Source: Bacillota bacterium (GTDB lineage Bacteria; Bacillota; Clostridia; Acetivibrionales; DTU013). Taken from it: DNA of 64,000 bases. Shown piece by piece: positions 35,710-44,948 of this stretch (position 1 is the first letter of the stretch; the number at the start of each line of letters is the position of its first letter). The position numbers were made by a program, and so were the translations under genes. The notes under the pieces were generated by a model. The model was not told the origin of the DNA. It did not search any database and saw only the letters and a program-made list of their open reading frames with translations. The stretch lies in contig JAFABI010000029.1 of the NCBI GenBank assembly GCA_023426125.1, positions 16,095 to 80,094 on the forward strand, written 5' to 3'.

Positions 35710-36921
35710 TTATTTTTTATCTTTCATCATAAGGGACCTGACCTTCAACGGCAACCCAAACAGGTTTATGAAGCCTTCGGCATCCTTCTGGTTATATACC
35801 GCATCCCTTCCGAAGGTGGAAAGCTCCTCACTGTAAAGCGAGTATTCCGATTTGGCTCCGGCCGGCATGCAATTTCCTTTGTAAAGCTTCATCCTTACGG
35901 TTCCGGTCACTGTCTGCTGCGTGTGGTCGACAAAAGCCGAAAGAGCTTCCCGGAGCGGAGTGTACCATTGGCCGAAGTATACCAGCTCTGCAAACCGCTG
36001 TGCAACGGTATCCTTGTAATGCAAGGTGTCTCTGTCGAGGCAGAGCAGCTCAAGTTCCTTGTGAGCGGCATACAATATTGTTCCGCCGGGAGTTTCATAG
36101 ACGCCTCTGGATTTCATGCCCACCAGCCTGTTTTCGACCATATCTACAATACCGATGCCGTTTTCGGCGCCCGCCTTGTTCAGCACCTCAATCATCTGGA
36201 CAGGGGAATATTCCACGCCATTCACTTTCTTCGGGATCCCCTGTTCAAACTCGATTTCCACATAGGAAGCCTTATCGGGGGCTTTTTCCGGAGAGACCAT
36301 CAGCTTCAGCAGCTTTTCATACTGCGGCTCGTTCCAGGGACTTTCGAGATCCGAGCCTTCATGGCTCAAGTGCCAGAGATTCCTGTCCATGCTGTAGTTA
36401 TCCTTCTTGGATACGGGAATGGGAATATTCCTGGCTATCGCATAATCGATGGCGTCTTCCCTGGATTTGATGTCCCAGATCCTCCAGGGCGCAATGATCT
36501 TCAAATGTGGAGCAAGGGCCTTTACGGTAAGCTCAAAGCGGACCTGGTCGTTGCCTTTGCCGGTTGCGCCGTGGGCGACTGCGGTAGCGCCTTCCTTTTC
36601 GGCGATCTCCACCATCCGTTTGGCAATGATGGGTCTGGCAAAGGAGGTGCCCAACAGGTATTTTCCTTCATAAACCGCTCCGGCCTTAAGGGTGGGATAA
36701 ATGAAATCCGTGATGAATTCCTCTTTCAGGTCCTCAATGTAGATCTTGCTTGCGCCCGTCTTTATCGCTTTTTCGTTCAAGGGCTCAAGCTCTTCGCCCT
36801 GGCCTACGTCAGCCGCCATGGCGATGACTTCGCAGTCGTAGTTTTCCTTCAGCCAGGGTATGATGATGGAAGTATCCAGACCTCCCGAATATGCCAGTAC
36901 CACTTTTTCCTTCTGACTCAT
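35710..36921 (-). CDS. argG: argininosuccinate synthase
   Basis: 403 residues. ATP-pyrophosphatase loop AYSGGLDTSI near the N-terminus, then AVAHGATGKGNDQVRFEL and DRNLWHLSHEGSDLESPW, all diagnostic for ArgG, which joins citrulline and aspartate. GGAGG lies 7 bases before the ATG. The upstream 36973-37030 segment holds three ARG-box-like sites, so repression by an ArgR-type regulator with arginine is expected. First gene of argG-argH. Confidence 0.96.
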   Translation of the reverse strand: MSQKEKVVLAYSGGLDTSIIIPWLKENYDCEVIAMAADVGQGEELEPLNEKAIKTGASKIYIEDLKEEFITDFIYPTLKAGAVYEGKYLLGTSFARPIIAKRMVEIAEKEGATAVAHGATGKGNDQVRFELTVKALAPHLKIIAPWRIWDIKSREDAIDYAIARNIPIPVSKKDNYSMDRNLWHLSHEGSDLESPWNEPQYEKLLKLMVSPEKAPDKASYVEIEFEQGIPKKVNGVEYSPVQMIEVLNKAGAENGIGIVDMVENRLVGMKSRGVYETPGGTILYAAHKELELLCLDRDTLHYKDTVAQRFAELVYFGQWYTPLREALSAFVDHTQQTVTGTVRMKLYKGNCMPAGAKSEYSLYSEELSTFGRDAVYNQKDAEGFINLFGLPLKVRSLMMKDKK

Positions 36922-36972
36922 ATCTTTTCCTCCATAACTGTGCTAAAATTAGTTAGTATTATTTTACTCAAT

Positions 36973-37030
36973 TAAAAATAATTATACAATAGAATGTATA
37001 ATTATTCAATAAATTTTATAAATATTCATG
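36973..37030. promoter_or_regulatory. three tandem ARG-box-like operators (ArgR)
   Basis: 18-base sites begin at 36973, 36993 and 37013, an exact 20-base pitch. The middle one, AATGTATAATTATTCAAT, has one mismatch on the minus strand to the consensus WNTGAATWWWWATTCANW; the outer two have about three. They lie 52-109 bases before argG and also reach to 12 bases before ruvC. Confidence 0.7.
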
Positions 37031-37041
37031 GGCGGTCAAGA

Positions 37042-37545
37042 ATGATTATTATGGGAATAGACCCTGGATTTGCAATTACCGGTTATGGTATAGTAAAATA
37101 TGAGGGGAACAAATTTTCGGTCATCGATTACGGCGCGGTTATGACAAAAGCGGCTGTGCCCTTTGCCGAAAGGCTTTTACAACTGGATGTGCGTCTGGAT
37201 GAGCTGATAAAGGCAAACAGACCCGATGCAATTTCGGTGGAGGAGCTTTTTTTCAATAAGAATATAAAAACGGCAATTATGGCGGCGCATGGAAGGGGTA
37301 CCGCATTGGTTGCGGCAGCCAGGTCGGGGGCGGAAGTTTACGAGTATACGCCTCTCCAGGTAAAACAAGCGGTTGTAGGCTACGGAAGGGCTGAGAAAGC
37401 ACAGATCCAGCAGATGGTGAAAGCGATACTGAAGCTCCCGGAAATACCTAAACCGGACGACGTAGCGGACGCTCTGGCAGTGGCCATTTGCCACGGCCAT
37501 TCCCATAAGATGGGGATGCTGCAAAGCCTGGGCGGGAAAAGATAG
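37042..37545 (+). CDS. ruvC: crossover junction endodeoxyribonuclease RuvC
   Basis: 167 residues from ATG 37042 (weak GGCGG upstream; a longer reading from 36994 runs through the operator). RuvC resolves Holliday junctions. Catalytic acids are visible: GIDPG near the start, SVEELFF in the middle, and DDVADALAVAICHGH near the end. It starts a ruvC-ruvA-ruvB run read rightward, divergent from argG. Confidence 0.95.
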   Translation: MIIMGIDPGFAITGYGIVKYEGNKFSVIDYGAVMTKAAVPFAERLLQLDVRLDELIKANRPDAISVEELFFNKNIKTAIMAAHGRGTALVAAARSGAEVYEYTPLQVKQAVVGYGRAEKAQIQQMVKAILKLPEIPKPDDVADALAVAICHGHSHKMGMLQSLGGKR

Positions 37546-37706
37546 CCTGAGGCAGTTTCAGGCGCAAGTGGGCTGATCCGGAAGGTAAATTTCGGCCATG
37601 CCGGACTGGAAAGGCAAGACAGGCTTTTCGCGATTTGGAGGAACTACCGCGGAATTGCCGGGATCCTGAAAGGGATAGGGGATACGAATTCAGGGGGTAT
37701 TTGGAA

Positions 37707-38315
37707 ATGTATGCATACATAAAAGGTACGCTTGCTTATAAACATAACGATTCCATCGTTGTCGAAGCAAACGGGGTAGGTTATAAAATCAATACGTCAC
37801 TAAGCACCATAGAATCGGCAGGTCCGGAGGGATCGGAAGTAAAGGTTTTTACCCACCTCTATGTCCGGGAGGACATACTGAGCCTTTATGGCTTTGTTTC
37901 ACAGGAGGAGCTTGGCATGTTCGAGCTCCTCATCACCGTATCCGGAGTCGGCCCCAAAGCGGCCGTTTCAATGATATCGGCCATATTGCCTTCCAAATTC
38001 GGGCTCGCCGTAATTACCGATGATGCGAAAACACTCACAAGAGCCCAGGGAATAGGCAGCAAGATGGCACAGAGGATCATCCTCGAATTGAAGGATAAGA
38101 TAAAAAAGGAGCAGCTGGCGGCTGTTTCCGGGGTGCTGAAAGAGCAGACGGTATCGGATGCGCGCAGTGGTTCAAAGTCCTCGGAGGCAGTAAGCGCCTT
38201 GATGGTATTGGGCTATACGGCTGTGGAAGCCAGCAGGGCCGTGTCGGCAGTGTATTCCGATGATATGGATATTGAGTCCATTATAAGGAACTCGTTGAAA
38301 AACCTGGTGAGATAA
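37707..38315 (+). CDS. ruvA: Holliday junction DNA helicase subunit RuvA
   Basis: 202 residues from ATG 37707 (MYAYIKGTLAYK, the classic RuvA start; AGGGGGT upstream). Domain I has NGVGYKINTS and VYTHLYVRED-like text (FTHLYVRED), the helix-hairpin-helix region ELLITVSGVGPKAA and RAQGIGSKMAQRIILELKDK, and domain III at the C-terminus (SSEAVSALMVLGYTAVEA) binds RuvB. A 160-base gap after ruvC contains no gene. Confidence 0.95.
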   Translation: MYAYIKGTLAYKHNDSIVVEANGVGYKINTSLSTIESAGPEGSEVKVFTHLYVREDILSLYGFVSQEELGMFELLITVSGVGPKAAVSMISAILPSKFGLAVITDDAKTLTRAQGIGSKMAQRIILELKDKIKKEQLAAVSGVLKEQTVSDARSGSKSSEAVSALMVLGYTAVEASRAVSAVYSDDMDIESIIRNSLKNLVR

Positions 38316-38423
38316 GAGGGACATGGGACAGGTTTTTTGCCCTACTCTGCAAATGGAGAGAGGAGACAGAGCAGCACCGTCCCCTGTTGCATTGATAAAT
38401 ACGTATTACGGAGGAAGAAGCCT

Positions 38424-39416
38424 ATGGAAGAGGAAAGGCTTGTGTGCAGTGAGATAGGCCTGGAGGATATTGATGAATCCAGCCTGCGGCCGAGAAAGTT
38501 CAATGAATACATCGGCCAGATGAAGGTGAAGGAAAACCTTTCTGTGTTCATAGAGGCGGCCAAAAAGCGAAAGGAAGCCCTTGACCATGTGCTCCTTTAC
38601 GGACCGCCCGGTCTTGGAAAAACTACGCTGGCCGGAATCATTGCCTCCGAACTGGGAGTGAACTTAAGGGTGACTTCCGGGCCTGCCATTGAAAAGCCCG
38701 GGGACCTTGCGGCCATATTGACCAACCTTGGGAGCTTTGACGTGCTTTTCATTGATGAGATACACCGCCTCAACCGCAGTGTGGAAGAAATATTATATCC
38801 TGCCATGGAGGATTACGCCCTTGACATTATCATAGGAAAAGGTCCAAGCGCCCGGTCCATAAGGCTTGACCTTCCAAAATTCACCCTCATAGGCGCAACG
38901 ACGAGGGCCGGTCTGCTGACTTCACCTCTCAGAGACAGGTTTGGCGTTATAAACAGACTGGAAATGTATACCGATGATGAGCTTAAGCTAATAGTAAAAA
39001 GATCTTCGGGAATTCTAAATATTGAAATCGACGAGGAAGGGGCGGAGGAGATTGCGAGGCGTTCCCGCGGTACGCCAAGGATTGCAAACAGGCTGCTGAA
39101 GCGCGTGCGGGATTTTGCCCAGGTCAGAGCTAAGGGAAGAATCGATATGGGTGTTGCCAAAATGGCCCTGGATGCTCTTGAAATCGATCATATCGGCCTG
39201 GACGGCGTAGACAGGAATATGCTTTTAAGCATCATCGACAAGTTTGCCGGGGGTCCTGTGGGGCTTGATACGCTTGCAGCCTGCATCGGGGAGGAAACGG
39301 AGACCATCGAGGATGTGTATGAGCCTTATCTCCTGCAGTTGGGCTTTATAAACAAGACGCCCCGCGGCAGGATGGCTACCAAGCTGGCGTATGACCACTT
39401 TGGACTGAAAATGTGA
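38424..39416 (+). CDS. ruvB: Holliday junction DNA helicase subunit RuvB
   Basis: 330 residues from ATG 38424, with GGAGG 9 bases upstream. AAA+ motor: Walker A GPPGLGKTT, Walker B LFIDEIHRLNR, sensor 1 IGATTRAGLLTSPLRDRFG, arginine finger region GTPRIANRLLKRVRDFA, and a winged-helix C-terminus (PRGRMATKLAYDHFG). With RuvA it moves Holliday junctions. Confidence 0.96.
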   Translation: MEEERLVCSEIGLEDIDESSLRPRKFNEYIGQMKVKENLSVFIEAAKKRKEALDHVLLYGPPGLGKTTLAGIIASELGVNLRVTSGPAIEKPGDLAAILTNLGSFDVLFIDEIHRLNRSVEEILYPAMEDYALDIIIGKGPSARSIRLDLPKFTLIGATTRAGLLTSPLRDRFGVINRLEMYTDDELKLIVKRSSGILNIEIDEEGAEEIARRSRGTPRIANRLLKRVRDFAQVRAKGRIDMGVAKMALDALEIDHIGLDGVDRNMLLSIIDKFAGGPVGLDTLAACIGEETETIEDVYEPYLLQLGFINKTPRGRMATKLAYDHFGLKM

Positions 39417-39515
39417 GGGGACACACCTTTTGCTATAATAGGCTCAGTCTCATGGATGGCATGGAAAGAGAGATATGCCTGTTTCTCCAGTAGGTTGAGT
39501 GCGAGGAATGTCCCC
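39417..39515. repeat. second copy of the GGGACA-ended repeat
   Basis: Starts GGGGACACACCT (39417-39428) directly after the ruvB stop and ends AGGAATGTCCCC (39504-39515); the ends pair at 10 of 12 positions. The termini match those at 4390-4443 (opposite orientation), while the middle differs. Confidence 0.45.
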
Positions 39516-39610
39516 TTTGAACATGCAAGGGGAAGCGGAAGAACAGAGGCGTGAAAGCAGGCCGCAGTTTTTGGTTAATAGCATGGGGAAGGTTGGATCG
39601 TGGAGTATTT

Positions 39611-40123
39611 ATGAATGTTTTAATGCATATGTGCTGCGCACCGTGTTCCGTATATCCGGTGGACCGGCTGACAGCAGAAGGCTGCCGGTTGGAGGGACTG
39701 TTCTACAATCCCAATATTCATCCGAGGGAAGAGTATGAAAAGCGCAGGGAGAATGTACGGATCTATTCCGGTATCAAAAACTTGAAGGTTAACTATATCG
39801 AGGATTTCAGGCAAAAGGAATGGGAACGCTTCAGCGGACAGGAAGCTGCAAGGTGTACCATGTGCTACGATATCCGGATGGACAGAGCGGCTTCCTTTGC
39901 AGCTGAAAACGGCTTTGACGCCTTTACCACTTCGCTTCTTGTAAGTCCTTACCAGAAGCATGATCTGATCAGGGAACTGGGTGAAAAATATGTGGAAAAG
40001 TACGGAGTGGATTTTCTGTACATGGATTTCCGACCCGGCTTCAGACAGGGACAGCAGCAGGCAAAAGAACTGGGGCTTTACAGACAGAAATACTGCGGCT
40101 GCATCAAATCGTTAAGGCAATAG
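39611..40123 (+). CDS. queH: epoxyqueuosine reductase QueH
   Basis: 170 residues from ATG 39611 (TGGAG upstream). The cysteine clusters of QueH (former DUF208) are complete: HMCCAPCS at the start, RCTMCYDIRM in the middle and YCGCIKS at the end. The enzyme reduces epoxyqueuosine to queuosine in tRNA, in organisms that lack QueG. It follows ruvB as in many Firmicutes. Confidence 0.93.
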   Translation: MNVLMHMCCAPCSVYPVDRLTAEGCRLEGLFYNPNIHPREEYEKRRENVRIYSGIKNLKVNYIEDFRQKEWERFSGQEAARCTMCYDIRMDRAASFAAENGFDAFTTSLLVSPYQKHDLIRELGEKYVEKYGVDFLYMDFRPGFRQGQQQAKELGLYRQKYCGCIKSLRQ

Positions 40124-40184
40124 CCTTACATTTCGCATTTGTTACAAATTGGTTAAGAAAGAATAAAAAGAGTTTAAAATGTCG

Positions 40185-40219
40185 AAAAAATACTATACGA
40201 TATACTATAGTATTTTTTT
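40185..40219 (+). terminator. Rho-independent terminator, probably bidirectional
   Basis: AAAAAATACTATA (40185-40197) and TATAGTATTTTTT (40206-40218), perfect 13-bp stem, T-run; A-run on the other side. Confidence 0.75.
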
Positions 40220-40365
40220 ACTTTGTGCTACGGCAAAACTTCATTATTTTATCGGCATTCCTGCGTCCTGGAAATATAATTGTGAACGCTTGAGCAGGTT
40301 ATTTTCAGCGTAAATCCGGTAGTTGCCGCTGTAGCATCAGGATAAATTTTCTGTGAGGGAGCATG

Positions 40366-42102
40366 ATGAAAAGAGTATTCGCAGCAATACTGGTAGTTAT
40401 AGTATTTACTGCATCGGCAGGAAGTACGTTTGCACAGCCGAATGCATCGGGAGAAAACAGACAGGCAACCGGCTTTTTAAATAACGTTGCTTATAAGATC
40501 CAAAATTCATCTGAAATTGTGGATATGACAATCGTCAATTATACGGATTACAGCATTATGAGGCTATCAAACCCGGAAAGGATCGTAATCGACATATTCA
40601 ATGCCGCAGCACCGGGAAAGCAGCAGTATGTTGCCGCCGGCGGTACGGTAATCAAATCGATAAGGTATGCCCAGTTTGACACTTACACTGCACGTGTGGT
40701 CCTGGAGGTCAACGGTCAGGCGGAATATGGAATAGAAGCTACGGAGTATGGCTTGCAATTATACATAGGTGATAAGCCCGGAAAAAATGAAGAAACGGAA
40801 GAAATCTCCGAAATCCCGGATGAAAAAGATATCCCGGAGGATGTAGATGCTCCCGCCGGCACTGCAGCCGCAGCCCAAAAATTATCTGTAAACAAGAACT
40901 TCAATATTGAGTATACTCCAAAGGAAAATTCCGAGGAGGTTGCCATACTGTTAAGCAGTTACAGCAAGTATACCATCATGAGGATGACAGGCCATGACAG
41001 GCTGGTAATAGATATACCAAATACGAAGGATACCGGCAAGCAGCAGCAGATAGTTACTGGCGGAGCTCTGGTGAAATCTGTAAGATATTCCCAATACACC
41101 ACCTCGCTGTCCAGAGTTGTGCTTGACTTGAACAATCAGTCCAAATATACCGTGAAGGAATCCAAAGGTAAGCTTTTGCTGATACTGGAAAAGCCTGATT
41201 ACAAGAATATGTTGTATCATAATAACGGCGACCGCGTGTACGTGACGTTGCAAGGTGCAAAGCTCACTTCCGGCGATGAATTCCTCAAAAAAATGTATAC
41301 CGAGAAACAGGATAATCAGGGCAAGAGATGTGTTATCACGTTCCCATCCGCACAGGCCGACCTGGGAGTCGGGAAACTGGAAATAAACGACGGCTATCTG
41401 AAATCCATTGAAATAAAAACCGATGCGGCGGCCGGTACGACTTCCATCACGTTTCTGGCGGCTAAAAAATTCTCCTATATGGTATTTACAAGGACCAATC
41501 CCAAGGACACTGCAATAACCCTCTTAAGTCCCGCAGCCAAATCCGACAAGCTGGTGGTGATCGATCCGGGACATGGAGGACAGATGCCGGGAGCGATATA
41601 CAAAGGCCTTTATGAAAAAGAGCTCAACCTTGATATTGCAATCAGACTGAACCAGCTTTTGGAAAAGAAGAAGGTCAAAACCTATATGCTGAGGGAGGAT
41701 GACAGCGATATAGCCAATTACGAAAGGGCATACATCGCAAACAAGCTGAATGCTTCATTGTATCTGAGCATACATAACAATGCCATGGATGATTCCACTT
41801 TCGGCGGAACCATGACGCTCTACTATCCGCAGAAAGCCAGCGCCAAAGGCTTTACCGGCAAGACCTTCGCGGGGATAATACAAAGCAGGCTTTTAAAGAG
41901 CCTGGGAACAACAGACCGGAAGATACAGGAAAGGCCCAACCTTGTCGTGCTGAAGGCAACCGCAATGCCGTCTGCCCTTGCCGAAGTCGCCTTTATGACC
42001 AACAGCAGGGACAGGAACAATCTGACAAGCGACGCTTTCAGGCAAAAAGCGGCGCAGGCCTTATGCGATTCCATTATTGAGGCATTAAGCAAAATTAAGT
42101 AG
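40366..42102 (+). CDS. N-acetylmuramoyl-L-alanine amidase with two AMIN domains
   Basis: 578 residues from the second ATG (40366), which is better spaced from GAGGGAG than the ATG at 40363. A signal peptide (about 1-23, cut near TFAQP) exports it. Two AMIN domains (about 40-135 and 180-285) that target the wall are near repeats of each other (RIVIDIFNAAAPGKQQ and RLVIDIPNTKDTGKQQ). The C-terminal Amidase_3 domain has zinc ligands in VIDPGHGG, EKELNLDIA and SIHNN, and the catalytic Glu in LAEVAFMTN. It cleaves the peptide stem from glycan, in division, sporulation or germination. Confidence 0.92.
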   Translation: MKRVFAAILVVIVFTASAGSTFAQPNASGENRQATGFLNNVAYKIQNSSEIVDMTIVNYTDYSIMRLSNPERIVIDIFNAAAPGKQQYVAAGGTVIKSIRYAQFDTYTARVVLEVNGQAEYGIEATEYGLQLYIGDKPGKNEETEEISEIPDEKDIPEDVDAPAGTAAAAQKLSVNKNFNIEYTPKENSEEVAILLSSYSKYTIMRMTGHDRLVIDIPNTKDTGKQQQIVTGGALVKSVRYSQYTTSLSRVVLDLNNQSKYTVKESKGKLLLILEKPDYKNMLYHNNGDRVYVTLQGAKLTSGDEFLKKMYTEKQDNQGKRCVITFPSAQADLGVGKLEINDGYLKSIEIKTDAAAGTTSITFLAAKKFSYMVFTRTNPKDTAITLLSPAAKSDKLVVIDPGHGGQMPGAIYKGLYEKELNLDIAIRLNQLLEKKKVKTYMLREDDSDIANYERAYIANKLNASLYLSIHNNAMDDSTFGGTMTLYYPQKASAKGFTGKTFAGIIQSRLLKSLGTTDRKIQERPNLVVLKATAMPSALAEVAFMTNSRDRNNLTSDAFRQKAAQALCDSIIEALSKIK

Positions 42103-42434
42103 AATAAACCCAGGGCGAAATGTAATTTCCCGTATGAGTTTTTGGAAACGCAGCTCCATTGCGGCCTGCTTTTCCGAAAAGACGGAGAGATATGGTTTCA
42201 GTGCTCTTAAAACAGCCGATGGCACCACGGCCGAACATCATTAATTAATAAAAATTTATAAAAAAAACCGGTGGAATTTATATATTCTACTGATTTTTTT
42301 TATACCGGGCTTATGATAACATAAAAAGGCGGGAAATAATAAATACCTTCAATGTTGTCCATAATTATAAAGGAAAGAGGACACGCCGGAAAGGCCCTCT
42401 TTTACAGGATGAATTGATAATTATGGAGGATAAC
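42103..42434. other. intergenic with a terminator, no gene
   Basis: A hairpin at about 42261-42300 (A-run, CCGGTGGAAT paired with ATTCTACTGA, one mismatch, then TTTTTTTT) is a credible terminator for the amidase gene or for both strands. The rest holds no open frame with a ribosome site until gerM. Confidence 0.55.
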
Positions 42435-43508
42435 ATGAAGAGGTGTTTGGCTTTAACGGCAGTACTGGCCTTGTTGATGCTTTTCGCGGGTTGCGCTCTT
42501 CCCACGGGCAAGGACGAGGTGATACCGGATACTACAAGTCGTATCGGCGAAGCTGAAAATACTGTGGCATCCGATGAAAATACCAGCGATAAAACAACGG
42601 GATCGGAGAGCGACAGCAAGGAAAACGGTATCGATGTTTCGGAAAATGCTTTAATGACGCCTGTTACATTATATTATCAGGATGTCGACGGATATCTGAT
42701 ACCTATGACAAGGTGGGTGGACAAACAGCCTGGAATTGCCAGAGCGGCTTTGAATGGTTTGACCGACAGTGCGATAACCCGGGAGGAACTGCAGTATTAT
42801 GGCGTCTATCCCATATTGCCGGTTGATACGGAAGTCCGTGGTATCAATATCAAGGATGGAATTGCAACCGTGGACTTTAACGGCAGGCTGCTGGATTATG
42901 GAAATGAGGACATTGAAAAAAGCATAGTAGCATCTGTGGTATATACCCTGACGGAATTTTCCACCATAAGCAGCGTAAAGCTTCAGGTGAACGGGAAGGT
43001 TCTTGATACCATGAAATACGGTACAGAGATCTCGGGGCTGCTTAGCAGAAGCAACGTTCCCATAAACAACAGACTGGATAAGGGTGCGAAAAAAGCGGAT
43101 ATTTTTTATTTTAAACGGTCAAACGAAGGATTTACTTTTCTTTTGCCTGTTTCGGTAAAAATAAAGGATTCTGAGGAAATAACGCCGAATCTACTGGTAA
43201 AGCAGCTGCTGCTGGAAAAGACAGATACAAAGCTGATTTCTGAAATGCCGGCGGGAGCGGAGCTCCTAAACTGTACCAACAACAGCGGGGTGCTGCTTGT
43301 GGATTTTGATGAAAAATTCCTTGATTACGGGGGAAATGCCCGTGAGGAAGGCTTGCTGAAGCAGTTGGTTTACACGGTGAGGCAAAGCGGCGGAATCAGC
43401 AAGGTGAAAATAAACATAAACGGGGAGGCAGCCCAATTGCCCGAGGGAACCTATATATCTTCGGGAATTGCCATTCCCAGGACAATCAACGATATCATCG
43501 ACAGGTGA
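42435..43508 (+). CDS. gerM: GerM-like lipoprotein with two GerMN domains
   Basis: 357 residues from ATG 42435 (TGGAGGA upstream). Lipoprotein signal ending FAGC. After an acidic linker come two GerMN domains (about 75-200 and 225-350), each with the DG-x-A-x-V-D-F or SGVLLVDFDEKFLDYG type core and the conserved N/G-rich ends. GerM works in sporulation and germination at the engulfing membrane. It precedes rph, as in Bacillus. Confidence 0.85.
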   Translation: MKRCLALTAVLALLMLFAGCALPTGKDEVIPDTTSRIGEAENTVASDENTSDKTTGSESDSKENGIDVSENALMTPVTLYYQDVDGYLIPMTRWVDKQPGIARAALNGLTDSAITREELQYYGVYPILPVDTEVRGINIKDGIATVDFNGRLLDYGNEDIEKSIVASVVYTLTEFSTISSVKLQVNGKVLDTMKYGTEISGLLSRSNVPINNRLDKGAKKADIFYFKRSNEGFTFLLPVSVKIKDSEEITPNLLVKQLLLEKTDTKLISEMPAGAELLNCTNNSGVLLVDFDEKFLDYGGNAREEGLLKQLVYTVRQSGGISKVKININGEAAQLPEGTYISSGIAIPRTINDIIDR

Positions 43509-43557
43509 CAGATGCTGCAAGAAAGCTTTGCAGATACAATAAAGGATGGTTTATAAC

Positions 43558-44280
43558 TTGAGATCCGATTTGAGAGAAAACAGTGAATTGAGACCGTTTA
43601 AAATGACCAGGAATTATATCAGGCACGCGGAAGGGTCCGTTCTGATGGAAATGGGTGGTACAAAGGTTATCTGTACCGCATCCGTTGACGAGAGTGTGCC
43701 TCTTTTTAAGAAGAACACCGGAGAGGGCTGGGTAACTGCGGAATATGCCATGCTGCCCAGAGCTACCGCCACCAGAAACAGCAGGGACATCAGCAAGCTG
43801 AAGCTCAATGGCAGAAGCCAGGAAATTCAAAGGCTGATAGGGCGTTCCTTAAGATCGGTAACGAATATGAAGCTGCTGGGTGAAAGACAGATCATCATCG
43901 ACTGTGACGTCATCCAGGCAGACGGAGGAACGAGGACCGCTTCCATTACAGGCGCTTTTGTGGCCCTGGCGGATGCATGCCGGTATCTGATGGAAAAAGG
44001 TCTGATAGAAAAATTTCCTGTTTCAGACTTTTTAGCTGCGGTCAGCGTAGGTATCGTAGGAAAGGATGAAATGCTGGATCTGAGTTATGAAGAGGATTCC
44101 AATGCCGTTGTCGATATGAATGTGGTAATGTCCGGCGACGGCAGATTTATTGAAATACAGGCGACGGGTGAGCAATCGCCTTACAGCAGGCAAAAGTTCG
44201 ATCGACTGCTTGACCTGGCATGTACAGGGATAGAGGAGCTTATCGGCTTACAAAAAAGCCTGGTAGGCGAATTGATATGA
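43558..44280 (+). CDS. rph: ribonuclease PH
   Basis: 240 residues from TTG 43558, where the product begins MRSDLRENSELRP, the canonical RNase PH start; AAGGATGG lies 9 bases upstream. The phosphorolytic exonuclease trims tRNA 3' ends. Conserved blocks are EGSVLMEMGGTKVICTASVD, GWVTAEYAMLPRAT, QEIQRLIGRSLRS and DCDVIQADGGTRTASITGA. The gene order gerM-rph-rdgB-yfcE is widely conserved in Firmicutes. Confidence 0.95.
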   Translation: MRSDLRENSELRPFKMTRNYIRHAEGSVLMEMGGTKVICTASVDESVPLFKKNTGEGWVTAEYAMLPRATATRNSRDISKLKLNGRSQEIQRLIGRSLRSVTNMKLLGERQIIIDCDVIQADGGTRTASITGAFVALADACRYLMEKGLIEKFPVSDFLAAVSVGIVGKDEMLDLSYEEDSNAVVDMNVVMSGDGRFIEIQATGEQSPYSRQKFDRLLDLACTGIEELIGLQKSLVGELI

Positions 44281-44304
44281 AATGCGGGGGGAGAAAAACA
44301 GGGG

Positions 44305-44925
44305 ATGATGAGGTTTGTTGCAGCAACCGGAAACAAGGGCAAACTCAAGGAGATAAAAGAAATTCTGGCTTCTTTCCCGCTGGAGGTTTTATCCATGGGA
44401 GAAGCCGGAATACATCAGGATATAGAGGAAACGGGGAAGACCTTCGAAGAAAACGCAGTGATTAAAGCAAGCCATATCGCCGGGATAACAAAGGACATTG
44501 TGATGGCGGACGATTCCGGACTTGAGGTTGATTATCTGAATGGAGAGCCGGGCATCTATTCGTCAAGATTTGCCGGCGAAGGCGCCAGTGATGAGGATAA
44601 AAACAGGAAGCTTCTAGGGCTGCTGCAGGGTGTGCCCTTCGAAAAAAGGAGCGCCAGGTTTGTTTGTGCCGTTGCGGTAGTTTTCCCTGACGGAAGCAGC
44701 TTCACTGTAAAGGGAACCTGTGAAGGATATATTGGTGAAGAGCCTGCAGGTCATAATGGTTTCGGCTATGACCCGCTTTTTTATATGCCGGAATATGAAA
44801 AGACAATAGCAGAAATGGATGCAGAGACGAAAAACAGGATAAGTCACAGAGGGAAAGCGCTGAGAAAGATGGTTGAAGAACTGAAAAAAAGAAATATTGA
44901 AGAACTTGCCTGCAGCAGGTTGTGA
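44305..44925 (+). CDS. rdgB: XTP/dITP diphosphatase (Ham1/RdgB)
   Basis: 206 residues. Removes non-canonical purine nucleotides. Diagnostic blocks are ATGNKGKLKEI, FEENAVIKASHIA, MADDSGLEVDYLNGEPGIYS, AGHNGFGYDPLFY and KNRISHRGKAL. The start may be ATG 44305 or 44308 (AGGGG directly before). Follows rph in the same run. Confidence 0.95.
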   Translation: MMRFVAATGNKGKLKEIKEILASFPLEVLSMGEAGIHQDIEETGKTFEENAVIKASHIAGITKDIVMADDSGLEVDYLNGEPGIYSSRFAGEGASDEDKNRKLLGLLQGVPFEKRSARFVCAVAVVFPDGSSFTVKGTCEGYIGEEPAGHNGFGYDPLFYMPEYEKTIAEMDAETKNRISHRGKALRKMVEELKKRNIEELACSRL

Positions 44926-44948
44926 CGGGGAGACTAACGGGGGTTTTA

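Noticed and set aside
36994..37041. RuvC extended to an upstream ATG
   Set aside because: The extension is translated operator sequence; the standard RuvC start is at 37042.
38316..38395. GGGACAGG and CCGTCCCC words after ruvA as another palindromic repeat
   Set aside because: The two ends do not pair well with one another, and the middle shows no match to the two accepted copies.
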